Origin: Myoxocephalus aenaeus
Taxonomy: Eukaryota > Chordata > Actinopteri > Perciformes > Cottidae
DNA length: 64,000 bases
Assembly: GCA_038501785.1 (NCBI GenBank)
Contig: JBAMJR010000246.1
Span: 387,501 to 451,500, forward strand
Direction: 5' to 3'
The position numbers and the translations under genes were made by a program. Each line of letters begins with the position of its first letter. Position 1 is the first letter of the stretch. Under the pieces are notes generated by a model. That model searched no databases. It was not told the origin of the DNA and worked only from the letters and a program-made list of their open reading frames with translations. This document shows, in pieces, positions 45,861-56,095 of this stretch.

Positions 45861-46690
45861 AACCCGGCACCTGGGCGGCGATTAAGTTTTGTTAAATTAT
45901 GATATTGTATTATATATGTTATAATAACAAAAGTAATAGTAGTTCTGTAGAATTAAATACTGACAGCGTAGTAAAGTGGGCGTGCTTCATTATATGAATG
46001 TCGAGGATGAATAAAGTGTTATCCTTTATTTTATTTTGCAGTACTTGATGCTGAGAGGAAATAAAAACAATTAAAACCCCTTAAACAGCATTACAAATAT
46101 GTCAACATCTTAAAATAGAGGATAAGTTCAATACATTATTGGCTGTTTGTGCAGCTTTTTTTGCAGTACACCTGCCAACGTTGTTATCATTTTCTAACCA
46201 TAGTTTTGCATGCATCATGTGTGTTTTTTCCCTAATATGGTATATTTGCAACCTAGTGCTTTGCAGGAATTCAAATGACGAAGTGAAGTAATTGTAGACT
46301 TTATTTTTGTTTACATTTTTTTGCATTCCCTTATATTACCTCTAGTTGATATTCTGTTGCAGCGAAAACATAATACGCTTATTTATTACTGGCTATTGCA
46401 TGATAATGATGAAAGAGATTATGGTAACCACCAGGCATTTGCTGTGTCCCGGTACAGGTGTTCCCTTGCAGGCACATTTGGAGCCATGCTTTGCCTAAGA
46501 TGATTAGTGGAAGTCAAAGCCACAGGGCTTATTCAACCCAGTGTTCAACCCAGGGAGCATTTTCTAGATGGCCTTATCAAGTACACTGAGAAGTCTTCCC
46601 GTCTGCTGAGTCAGCGAACTCCTGACCTCACTGACAGATAGAATGATTCGCTGAATTAAACAATTAAACATAACAGAGAAGTAATACATG
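45861..46690. other. intergenic, nothing recognised
   Basis: AT-rich unique sequence with no supported gene or repeat. Confidence 0.5.
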
Positions 46691-47308
46691 TGTGGTAAGT
46701 AGTCTCTGTCTATATTTCCGATCCTGCCGACAACGCCAATTGTGACCCGGTGATAAACCCCGCACAACGCCCAGAGTAAACTGGAGCCAGAGACTACGTA
46801 CCAACCATAAGACTTTATTAGCAAATTGGGTAAACTATAACTAAATCACAAGTGTACAAACTAGAAATTAAACCATGTGGGACTAAAACTGCACAGTCAG
46901 GGAGGCCAGTGCAGAGCTGAATAACAACAGTAAATAATCACACCAACAACACAAAATATACTTATTCACAGCAAACCAAATAAAATAACAATAATAAAAT
47001 GCCCATGCAAAATATATATGGCTGCTCTGCCCCTGTGTCCCTCTCTTCAGCACAAGCTAAAATCAAACATAAAAAGCACATGTAATTGATAACTTTAAAA
47101 GGACATGTAGATATAAAAGGCCTGGGAAAAACAGTGGTTGCTCTGGCAAGGACTCAGATTAGTCCCTCAACCTGGCTGGCCTCAGCTGCTCTCAGGTGTG
47201 TGTGTCGTTAGGCAGAAAGGCACAGGTGATCTTCCCACCCCCTTTTAAAGGCTCTGCCCCTTTACCTGGGTCCTTAATTGCAGGCTGCCTGTGACCTGCC
47301 TTACCACA
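46691..47308 (-). mobile_element. solo LTR, 618 bp, with 4-bp target duplication
   Basis: Ends are inverted TGTGGTAAG…CTTACCACA, flanked on both sides by CATG (46687-46690 and 47309-47312). Read on the minus strand it has a TATA-like TTTAAAAGG at about 47240-47250 and AATAAA at 46819-46814, as expected for U3 then R. No retroviral or retrotransposon coding sequence adjoins it, so it is a recombined solo LTR. Superfamily not determined. Confidence 0.8.
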
Positions 47309-47556
47309 CATGTTTAAAAGCATTCAGGACACATGCATGCATCGTCTTTTGACATTGTAATGCATAGATTCTTTGTCAATGACTTTAAGCAGCAGACAAC
47401 ATTGTTATTCCCTCTTAACAGAAGTGAGGAATCATCAGTGAGTTTGACCCTGAGGGAAAGTCCCCGAGTACTGTGGAGCTAGCACTGCAACCTCTGACTA
47501 ATAGGTTTGCATAACATTGATCTGACTGGAAAGCAATCCCCAACTCTGCACTCATC

Positions 47557-47628
<72 letters not shown>

Positions 47629-48602
47629 CACACGCACGCGCATGCACACGCACTAGTAAGGCCTGGTCTGCCACAGCTCAAACGCCAAGAGGCTTTGAAC
47701 TCGAGAGCCACCTTCTAAATCAGCCAGCCCTTGGCTCTACACAGGCTCTGTCATTAGGTAACAGCAGCTTTAGAGACAAGGTTAAGTAGCTGGTGCTGGA
47801 TGGAGAAGCTACTGAGATGCGCAGTAGAGGACCGACCTCCTCAGTGATTATCTGTTATCTAACCACACAGAGCTAACGTTGTGCTGCGCTGAACCCACTG
47901 AGAAGTGAGGCCAAAGTTTGGAGGTAAGCTCTCTGGCAGTCATGCCTTGGCCGAGGACGGTGATCTTATTGAGGAAAGATCTCTGCAAGTTACACTTTCA
48001 GAAGTTCTCCACAAAAAACTAAGAATACTGCATCATCATTTCTTTGTTACTGTTTCTGTTACAGTTTTCATTTTCAAGTTTTTACTTACACTGCAAAATT
48101 ACTGAGCAATATGTGATATTATGACCTGCTAGAGGAGCGGTTATAGATGTTTAGTACATACTGAAGGTGTACCCCATCTCAAAAGACAAAGCATATGTGG
48201 CTGGACATCAGAGATGAGCAGCTGAACCTCAGCAGTCAGCGAACAAGGACGGCTCTAGTCGACCAGTGCGTCATGAGCAGCAGATTTATGCTCAGGCTGA
48301 CTGGATTATCCATCAGGTGAATTGGTTGTCCACCAGGACATCATGAGAGCTGCGTGTTGAGCTTCTTCAGGTCAGAGAGACACAGGTGTGCATTCTCTGT
48401 TGTACATCTGCAAGACAACAGCACTTGCAGGAGGGGAACGTGTCCAGTAACATACCCAGAGGATAAAATCCGGAGTCGCTGATAATACTGATCTACTATT
48501 TTTAAACTCTCGTATTGTTACTTTTACTAAAGTGAAATATCTCAAAACCTCTCCCACTAGTGGTACCAGGGTCTGAAAATATATTAGGTGTCAGCTATTA
48601 AT
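47309..48602. other. intergenic, microsatellite only
   Basis: (CA)n with CG interruptions at about 47560-47650. No gene recognised in the rest. Confidence 0.5.
47560..47650. repeat. (CA)n microsatellite, imperfect right end
   Basis: CA run decaying into CACG units. Confidence 0.95.
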
Positions 48603-48770
48603 GACTAGGACTGCCCCCTCTTAGTCGACTAATGGATTGTTTTGGTCGATTCTTTTAGTAGACTAGTCATTTATTTTGTTTTACATGCTGATCGAATCTT
48701 CCAAGTGTTAGTCAATTCTTTTTACGAGGTCAGACCTATTGATAACAATTTGTAAAAGACGACTGTGCTG
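48603..48770. repeat. MITE fragment ('TAGTCGACTAAT' family)
   Basis: 'TAGGACTGCCCCCTCTTAGT' followed by CGACTAATGGATTG and GTCGATTC is the start of a common fish DNA-transposon-derived repeat. Confidence 0.6.
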
Positions 48771-49522
48771 GATTGCAACATCGGAAAATGACCCACAAAG
48801 TGAGTAAGATTCAACTTAAATTACATTTATGAAATGATAAATGCAAGCACCCAAACCAAGACCATTTAATTAACCATTACATTAGCTAATTACTGGTCAA
48901 TATTAGCAGCATTTACATAATTTCTCACTCTTTACAGATCACTTTTTTTTGTCTCTGGAGTTACAGTTGAAAGAGTTATATATAGAGAATGTATGTCTTG
49001 TTTCATTGCAATCTACCTCTGCTCGATACAAGAAAGCAGATATGACACCACAGCACGAACATCATTTATAAATCCAACAAAGTCATGTGCATTGTTTTGG
49101 AGTTTTATTTTTATCAACTCAGAGGAGGCAGAGAGAAAAACAACTACACCTCGACTTCAAAGAGTCAGGATGAGGCTGGACTCACGTCAGCAGGTCTTCT
49201 CTGTGCTCTACCGTGACAGCTGTGACACCACTCCTCACCTGTCCACCAACATGAGACCATGACACGCAACACAATAAGTTCTGTCGTGCTGAGTCATAAT
49301 GTAAAGTGCTTTGAACTTGATAAATTGTGTGATGCATTGTGCATAAAATACATACCGCCTCACGGATGTATGTGTCCACCAAACGGTGATGTTGCAGTTT
49401 ACGTCTGTCCAAAATGTCATCACTTCATCATTACTAGACATTTGTGCAAAATTGTCATAATTAGTTTAGGAATTCTTGAGTTATGGCCAAAAATATGATT
49501 GCGTTCCTCAGACAAATTTGCT

Positions 49523-49860
49523 GTGTTCCAATACCCGTACTACCAAACTATTTAGTATACCAGAAACATATTTAGTATGTCCCAATACAAAGTATTTAAA
49601 ATGCAGTATGCAGTATGCCAAAAGTACTATCGTCTACTTTGCATTTTGGAGTATGCAAGCCAGCATGCTTTTCAAGCTATTCTGACCCACAATCCTTTGC
49701 GCAGCAGATATGAGCAAAAAGGTCAAAGTACAGGTGCCATGTTATGAGACAGTATGTCCCAATTGAATGCATACTGCATGCAACAGTACGTACTTCGTAA
49801 AAGCAGCTGCAGTATGTACTAAAAGTGAAAAGGAAAAGTATACGATTGAAGAATTGTCCT
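49523..49860 (+). repeat. MITE-like repeat built on AGTATG units
   Basis: Starts with 'GTTCCAATACCCGTACTACC' and holds many CAGTATG/TAGTATG motifs. The same start appears inverted at 54945-55097. The right half, around CATACTGCATGCAACAGTACG, is probably its own inverted end. Confidence 0.55.
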
Positions 49861-49984
49861 CCAGGCGTTCTTGAGTTATGGCGTTCAAGGGAAGGGACAG
49901 ACGAATAGAGGGATAACCCCAAAACATAATGCCACGACTATCGCTGCCATGGAGACATAACAACCTGCCCTTTGACCTCCTGAT

Positions 49985-50257
49985 GTGACATGGATAATAC
50001 TTCCTTTAATCAAAGAAGAGCATTGCCAACAATATTCAAAATGCTGTGCGAGGAAGCAAGTATATAACTGCTGTGTCTACCACTGGAGTCAGCACTTTGC
50101 TGAAAGGCCACCTGCTGTCGAATCGAACCGCAGCTTGTCTGGAGATCTGAACTGGCCATATGACTCCTGGCCAGTAGATCAAATAAAGAAGATGCGAGAC
50201 AAAGAGAAGGCATCAGAGGGGATGGGAGATGGCATTACAGTAATACCACAATTATAA
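49985..50257 (+). other. unassigned open frame, 90 codons
   Basis: The frame includes 'SQHFAERPPAVESNRSLSG' and 'DLNWPYDSWPVDQIKKMRD'. After one TAA at 50255 the same frame stays open to about 50402 with an Arg/Glu-rich stretch. This looks more protein-like than neighbouring frames, but I do not recognise a family, and no splice sites or promoter support it. It could be a decayed transposon ORF or a chance frame. Confidence 0.2.
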
Positions 50258-51097
50258 GAAGTGGGAGATGACAGGAGGCGAGGAGGAGCAACAGACACAC
50301 AGGGGTGGAGGAGGTGTAAAAAGGCAGTGAGGAGGATGAGGAGCTTCAGGGAAGAGATGAGGAGAGTAGATACTTTAAATTCAGGAGGGGAGATTACATA
50401 ACAGTTAAAAACAGGTATACGCTACCTGGCATTCCCTGATGCTCTAAGGCCAATCACATCATCGCTAACTCCTTATTACCAACATTTGACAAATCTAGGG
50501 GGCAACTGCATTTTAAAAGCTCAATAGGGGCCCTAGTGACCGAGCAGAGTCTCTCATCTGCTTGTATTTACAAATCATTTGAGTCAAAACTTCACTGAGC
50601 ACCAGAGAGTCAGGTCATACAGAAATACAGTAGTCAAAAAGTGGTAAAAAATGATTTTGGGTTTGAATGCATGCAACTGAATGAAAAGCTGCTTGCTCAA
50701 CACATATCATTACAAAGTTTGTGGTACAGTTTATGAGTTTAGAGATCTACATTTACATAAAATACAAATTCAACCTAATTCAAATCAAACAGGAAGAGGA
50801 TACATCTAAAAATATAATAATAGTTTGAAAATATATATATAATATAAAATATGGGACTTTAACTATCCTAACTTACTGAAGAATTAGTGTTTCCACACTG
50901 TGTACCACATGAAAATAAAAAAGGACAACTGCCCAAATACATTCAGTAAATCCCTGTTAAAATGTCTTAAATCCCATTATAGTTGTATTTTAACACGTAT
51001 TGATACATTTAAAGTTAAAATAAGCTGTTTCAAAACAATGATGTTTGGCTCTCAACCTGAGAGCTCAATCCAAGATGGGTCACAAGATGATTAAAGG

Positions 51098-51099
<2 letters not shown>

Positions 51100-51154
<55 letters not shown>
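51100..51154. repeat. (GA)n microsatellite
   Basis: About 55 bp of GA. Confidence 0.97.
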
Positions 51155-51158
<4 letters not shown>

Positions 51159-51488
51159 TACTGTTGCACAACATTGTTTATTTTTCTTAACTCTGATCTT
51201 GTGAAATAAGTACTAGATTGTCCACCGGCCATAACCTGCACATATTTCCTCACTGTAAAGGGTCCCAAGATGTTGATTAAGAGCCAAAAAGGTGAGGAAC
51301 CAATGTCTTACTCAGTCTTGCTGTTGTCTGCTGATTCTACTGATATGCTACTGTTAAAAGAAATACAAAAACTCACGGTGGTTGGGGTCGTCCATCCCAC
51401 ACAGAAGAAGCAGCATAAGTGCAGGCAGGTTGTTTTCAAACACATGTGAAGTTACTGTGCTGCCACACAGACACAGATTGATGTAATA

Positions 51489-51503
51489 CCGCCATCTAGT
51501 GGT
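51489..51503 (-). promoter_or_regulatory. CTCF-like core motif
   Basis: The minus strand reads ACCACTAGATGGCGG, a close match to the CTCF core (CCASYAGRKGGCRS). Such cores also occur within fish repeats, so occupancy is unproven. Confidence 0.35.
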
Positions 51504-52021
51504 ACTTGTAGGTTAGAGCGGGGGTTGAGTTCTCAATCTCAACCTTTTGTTGGCCCATTTCTGATTGTAAAAATAAAAAAAAAACAGCTGACTAAACCTT
51601 CTAAAATAAATGAGAAAAAAACATTACGTTAACAAGTTAACTGTAAATATGTTGTATGGTACTCACTATCAGCTGCAATGACCTAAATATATATGCTGCT
51701 TATTCTCACCCATCAGTGCCTGCCCTTATGAATCCAAAATTAATACAAAAATGAAGGTTGATTTTTCTGACAAGTTTGTTTCTAATTAGCTATTTGGTGC
51801 TATAACAGGTGAGACGTCATGATTGACAGCTGTGTTTAACAAATGCTCTGAGGGAAGTTTAAGCCAATCAAATCTGGGTGGATGGGCAACGTGAATGTAT
51901 TCTTGGGAGGCTCTGGAAATGTATCCTGACGTGCATATAGGCTTCTGTTGAAACTCACTTGTTGAGTAGAGGCACGTTCGGCCTGACGGAGAGAGCAGAG
52001 CACTGCAGTTACACATTGTTC

Positions 52022-52476
52022 ATTGCCCCCTGTGTGGTGTTCGGGTCTGTGGGACCCGTTTTCATTTTTTATCAAAAGAAACAGTATACGATTTTTTTTT
52101 ACTCAGACTCATTGGCCTGTGAATAACATAAATCAGAACATATTTTCCATGACCACACACTGTACACGGCTTATATTACATACAGGATGTTCGGGTCCAC
52201 CCGGGGCTAATAAGAGTGTGGAAATGATAGGTCCTGTGTACCTTAACCAATCTTTATTTTCTCATACTTCATCCCAGCTGAAAATTGGGGGCGGGACACA
52301 ATAAATAGCTTTGCCCGTGTGGTTCCTTATCACAACTGATCAAGGTGGCCAAAATATTCTCTGCTCAGAGGGCCTGGCAATTGATTTTGAAAGAGAGAGA
52401 AGCTTTTGATGATGATGTTGTGGAGGAAGATGTTTCAGAATGTGAGGATCATATTTATGAAACACATTTCCTTTAA
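52022..52476 (+). pseudogene. piggyBac-like transposon 5' end with truncated transposase
   Basis: Two GTTCGGGTC…GACCCG/CACCCG type motifs (52038 and 52190) are typical of the 5' ends of fish piggyBac elements. From 52345 one frame reads VAKIFSAQRAWQLIL, then an acidic stretch, to TAA at 52476. This matches the N-terminus of PGBD transposases, with GTG in place of the start ATG. The DDD catalytic core is absent, so the element is dead. Confidence 0.6.
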
Positions 52477-52549
52477 TACATTTTTATGATACTCGTTATT
52501 GTGAATTCACACATATCTCTATAATCTGTTATTGTAATTTATTATCATT

Positions 52550-52800
52550 CTTATTAGAATTTGCATATACTTTGACTAATAGATTTGTGTTGTTCATATT
52601 ACTCCACCCTTTCATGATGTAGCATAGGAGGAGAACTGAAGTACATACACTTTATTATTTTTCATGTACTGACTCTTTATGGGTGGTGTGGAGTAGTGCA
52701 CAGTCTTGTGCAATCACCACCCAGAAGTTTCTGCCTGCCCGTCACTGTTTAATGAATTCCTCCCCTCCTCACCTCTCTTTACTAGTGGGTCAAAACCTAA
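52550..52800 (+). repeat. sequence related to the 3' flank of the GRHPR-like genes
   Basis: 'ACTCCACCCTTTCATGATG' and 'GACTCTTTATGGGTGGTG' resemble the copy A 3' flank at 59180 and 59508. It may be a dispersed repeat shared by both places or the tail of an older gene copy. Confidence 0.35.
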
Positions 52801-53287
52801 AGTTTCATCTGTTTAATCTTCTACTAAACTAAATGTCCTCCTCCCCGCACTCTCTCGTAAACCCTCAGTGTCGACTCAATGTGTGTCAAGAACAAACAGG
52901 CTTTGGGAAAAAAACCTCAAGCTCCAACTGAAGGTGAGAACTCAATAAACAAAAGGTACATATACATTTTTATGCCATTTAAAACATTTCACTTCTACAT
53001 AAATCAAATGTTTTTTTAGATAATTTTATGCATTTTCTTTCTGAGCACTCATTCTGGATTGTTTAGTTGACCTAAGTTAATAATTTATTCATTGCAATTT
53101 GACCTGTGGACTTTAACTGCATGCACACATATGACACATATATAGTTGTAGAGTTAACACTTTACTTCTCTCTGTTTTATTCTGAATGTCTTGATTATTT
53201 TATTGAATGCCTCTTACATATATTCCATCCAGCTTTACAGATAATCCCTGCTGGGCTCATATATTTGTGTAACATGATCAAATTAGT
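52801..53287. other. intergenic, nothing recognised
   Basis: AT-rich, no gene or clear repeat. Confidence 0.45.
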
Positions 53288-53410
53288 TGTGGTAAGGCAG
53301 GTCACAGGCAGCCTGCGAAAAGGACCCAGGCAAAGAGTTTATAAAAAAGGGGTGGGAAGCTTACCTGGCTTTCTTCCTGAGTAGTCATACACCTGAGGCC
53401 AGCCTTGTTG
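53288..53410 (+). mobile_element. LTR fragment related to the solo LTR at 46691, opposite orientation
   Basis: Begins TGTGGTAAGGCAGGTCACAG, then TTTATAAAAAAGGGGTGGGA, matching the U3 end of the 46691-47308 LTR when that is read on the minus strand. Similarity fades near 53405. Confidence 0.65.
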
Positions 53411-54944
53411 GGGGGATAATTTGGTAAGCTCTCCTTTCTTTTGTGCACGTCCTAAAAGCATGATTTTAGAAATGTGATATCATCTTTTAAGTTCATTGCA
53501 TTAAATCATAAATGTGTTTATCAGATTGCTTAAGACGCCATACAACTCACCTGCATGTTTCTAACTGGGGGAGGGGGCCGTGTTCCATCAGTATAGAAAG
53601 GTAGATCTACTCTTACGATGCATGTTTTTATGAAATGTTTTCATACAGGTTCCTTTTTTTATATTTATAATGTGGTTCTTTTGTTTTTAAACAGTCTTTG
53701 ACTGAGCAAACACTGTTGTTCCCAGGCCTATTATATTTTAGTGTCATTTTTAAAGTAGTCATGGGTCTTTTTATGTTGTATTTTACCTTGTGGGGTTTTG
53801 AGCTGTGCTGAAGGGGGAGGGGACACAGTGATAGAGCAGCCATTTTTGATTATTGTGTCACTTATTGTGTTTGCTCTGAACCGGTACATTTTAGAGAGAC
53901 AGCAAGTGTGATTACTGTCACATATACAGTATATTGACAATATCAGCCAGAATGCAAAGTCTCTGCTACATCCGGTGTTTGAGGAGACTGTGGGGTCCAG
54001 GACATTCAACCCGGCTTCTTAAAGTGACAAGCATACACAGATATTTACGCCAACTGCAACACAAAAAGGTAGGTCTATTGTCCAATTTGCAATTTACAGT
54101 TTGAGTTTTTTGGGGGGATATGCAGAAAACCAACTTTGGTGAGGGTATAAAGAAAGGGTTGGGTGCAAGGCTCAAGATCAGAGGTCTTATAATCATATAA
54201 TCGTTGTTGCACAGAGGAATTAAGAGTGTAACATTATAGAGTTATGGGCTAGGAGGGAGAGCTTAGTGTTTGGTTCAGGTTCAGATTTAGGGCTGAATTA
54301 TGGTCCAGACTTGTATGGAAAAATCAAATGTCTTAATTATTTTAATTAGTTAATGCAACTTCCTCAGTTCAGTGCAGCCAAATACAACATGATTAGTTTA
54401 CCCGTCATGGTGAGTACCACTTGCATCATGTCACAATGAGTGTGATAGTGGTGTGCACTAGTAGACAGACAATCATGTAGCTCAGAAATCATTGGACTGG
54501 CATTTGATTTGTAGATGTTGGTATGGAAAGAGAATTTCGACAAATATAACAAAGTTTGCTAAATTACAAAGTGAGAAAAAGTATCTATGGCCTGGATTCT
54601 TATAAAACACTGAAAACTACTAACATTATAAAGTAGTATTAGTAGTATTGTTGTTATTATAGTGTAGTTGTACAAATAGTAGAATCAGTAAGACTAAGAG
54701 CAATAATACTGTTGAGGGAGAAAGCTTTTATTTTGAAGTCCTCAACCTATCCCTAAGAAGCTCTTCCTGGTTCAAGAAGAGCGAAAAACAACACACGTGA
54801 GAAGTTTATATGTTCCTACTGAATTTATTCTTAGGTGACCTTTGAGTGCGCCACTGGTTGTAATGATGTGATTGTTTATTAATGTGTATTTAACGAAAAG
54901 GGATTTAAATCACCAGAGGCATCGATCTTGAAAACTGTGGGTGC
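53411..54944. other. intergenic, possible degraded element body
   Basis: No gene seen. Sequence after the LTR fragment has no recognisable pol or gag frame. Confidence 0.4.
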
Positions 54945-55097
54945 TTTTCAATGCATGCAGTATGTATTTAACATTTAACTAGTTCTACTACTGGATGTAG
55001 TAGAACATCGTGGAATTTTTTGCATACTGCATTTGACATACTAAATATTTTTCTGGCATACTAAACAGTATGGTAGTATGGGTATTGAAACGCAGCT
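54945..55097 (-). repeat. inverted copy of the AGTATG MITE-like repeat
   Basis: Its right end (GGTAGTATGGGTATTGAAAC) is the reverse complement of the start of the 49523 repeat, with CATACTAAA motifs inside. Confidence 0.55.
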
Positions 55098-55184
55098 ATG
55101 CTTCCTTGCGTCCTCTCTTTTTATTTGGCTTGGAAATTGTTCCCTCTCTGCCATCATGGAAGATCTTCCAATCCCTTAATACAT

Positions 55185-55680
55185 TTAATTCTGTTTATTT
55201 TATGTAGCTCAACATCACAAATACAAATTTGCCTTGGAGGGCTTTACAATCTGTACACATAACATCCCTGTCCGGGGACCTCACATTGGATCAGGAAAAA
55301 CTAAAGATAGTAAAAACCCTTTCACAGGGAAAAAAAGGGGAAGAAACCTGAGGGAGAGCAACAGAGCTGGATGGACAGAAGCAATAGATGTCATGTGGCC
55401 AGAATTAATAACGTAACGGAGTTACAGCACATTCAATGAATATGACAGAAATTATTCATATAATGAGTAGTAGGCATGGTCCATGATCCAGATAACCACG
55501 ATCCATGAAGCAGAAGGAGGTAGAGAGGAGGGGGTGGGGGCATCAGCAGGGCCATGGCAGCAGGTAGGACCGGTTCCAGGCAGCCACGATCCATGGAAAA
55601 AGAAAGTAGAGTTAGTAATGTTAGTAATAAATGCACCTCAAAGAGACAAAGAGAGAGGATGCTTCTAGTGAGCGAGGAAA
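55185..55680 (+). repeat. longest copy of the 'CACAAATACAAATTTGCC' interspersed repeat
   Basis: Same family as 12528-12745 but about 500 bp. It continues past GGGAGAGCAACAGAG into GGATGGACAGAAGCAATAGA and two 'CCACGATCCATG' motifs near its 3' end. It ends about 410 bp before GRHPR-like copy A. Confidence 0.7.
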
Positions 55681-56095
55681 CACCGGTTTATCCTTAAGTC
55701 TTTTCAACACCTGCCTCATAAAAGAGGAGGGAAACATAGCTGTAATAATCTAAAAACCATGGCAGGATTCTACAAATGTAACTGTTCCTTTTTGTATTCA
55801 TAAATTGTACTTATTAAAGATTAACACAATTCCTACCCTTCACAATTTGTGTAGTGCCTTGCGAGGTGCTGTTCCAAACGCAGTCCTTAATAACCTTTCA
55901 CCTTGATGTTGTGTTTTTATGTTGAATTTCGGCTACATACTGCTATAATCCTTGAAAACATGTTTACAAGTCAAAACAGCTGCGTTTTCATTCAGCACTA
56001 ATTTGCTTCATGTTGTCATAAAGATAGACAGGAGTGTTCTCTTCCTCGCATCCTCACTCGCATCTCTTTTGGGCGGTGTGTTTTAACTCCAGGTA

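Larger units (their letters stand above)
50403..52021. other. intergenic, little recognised
   Basis: (GA)n at 51100-51154 and a CTCF-like site at 51489; no gene seen. Confidence 0.5.
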
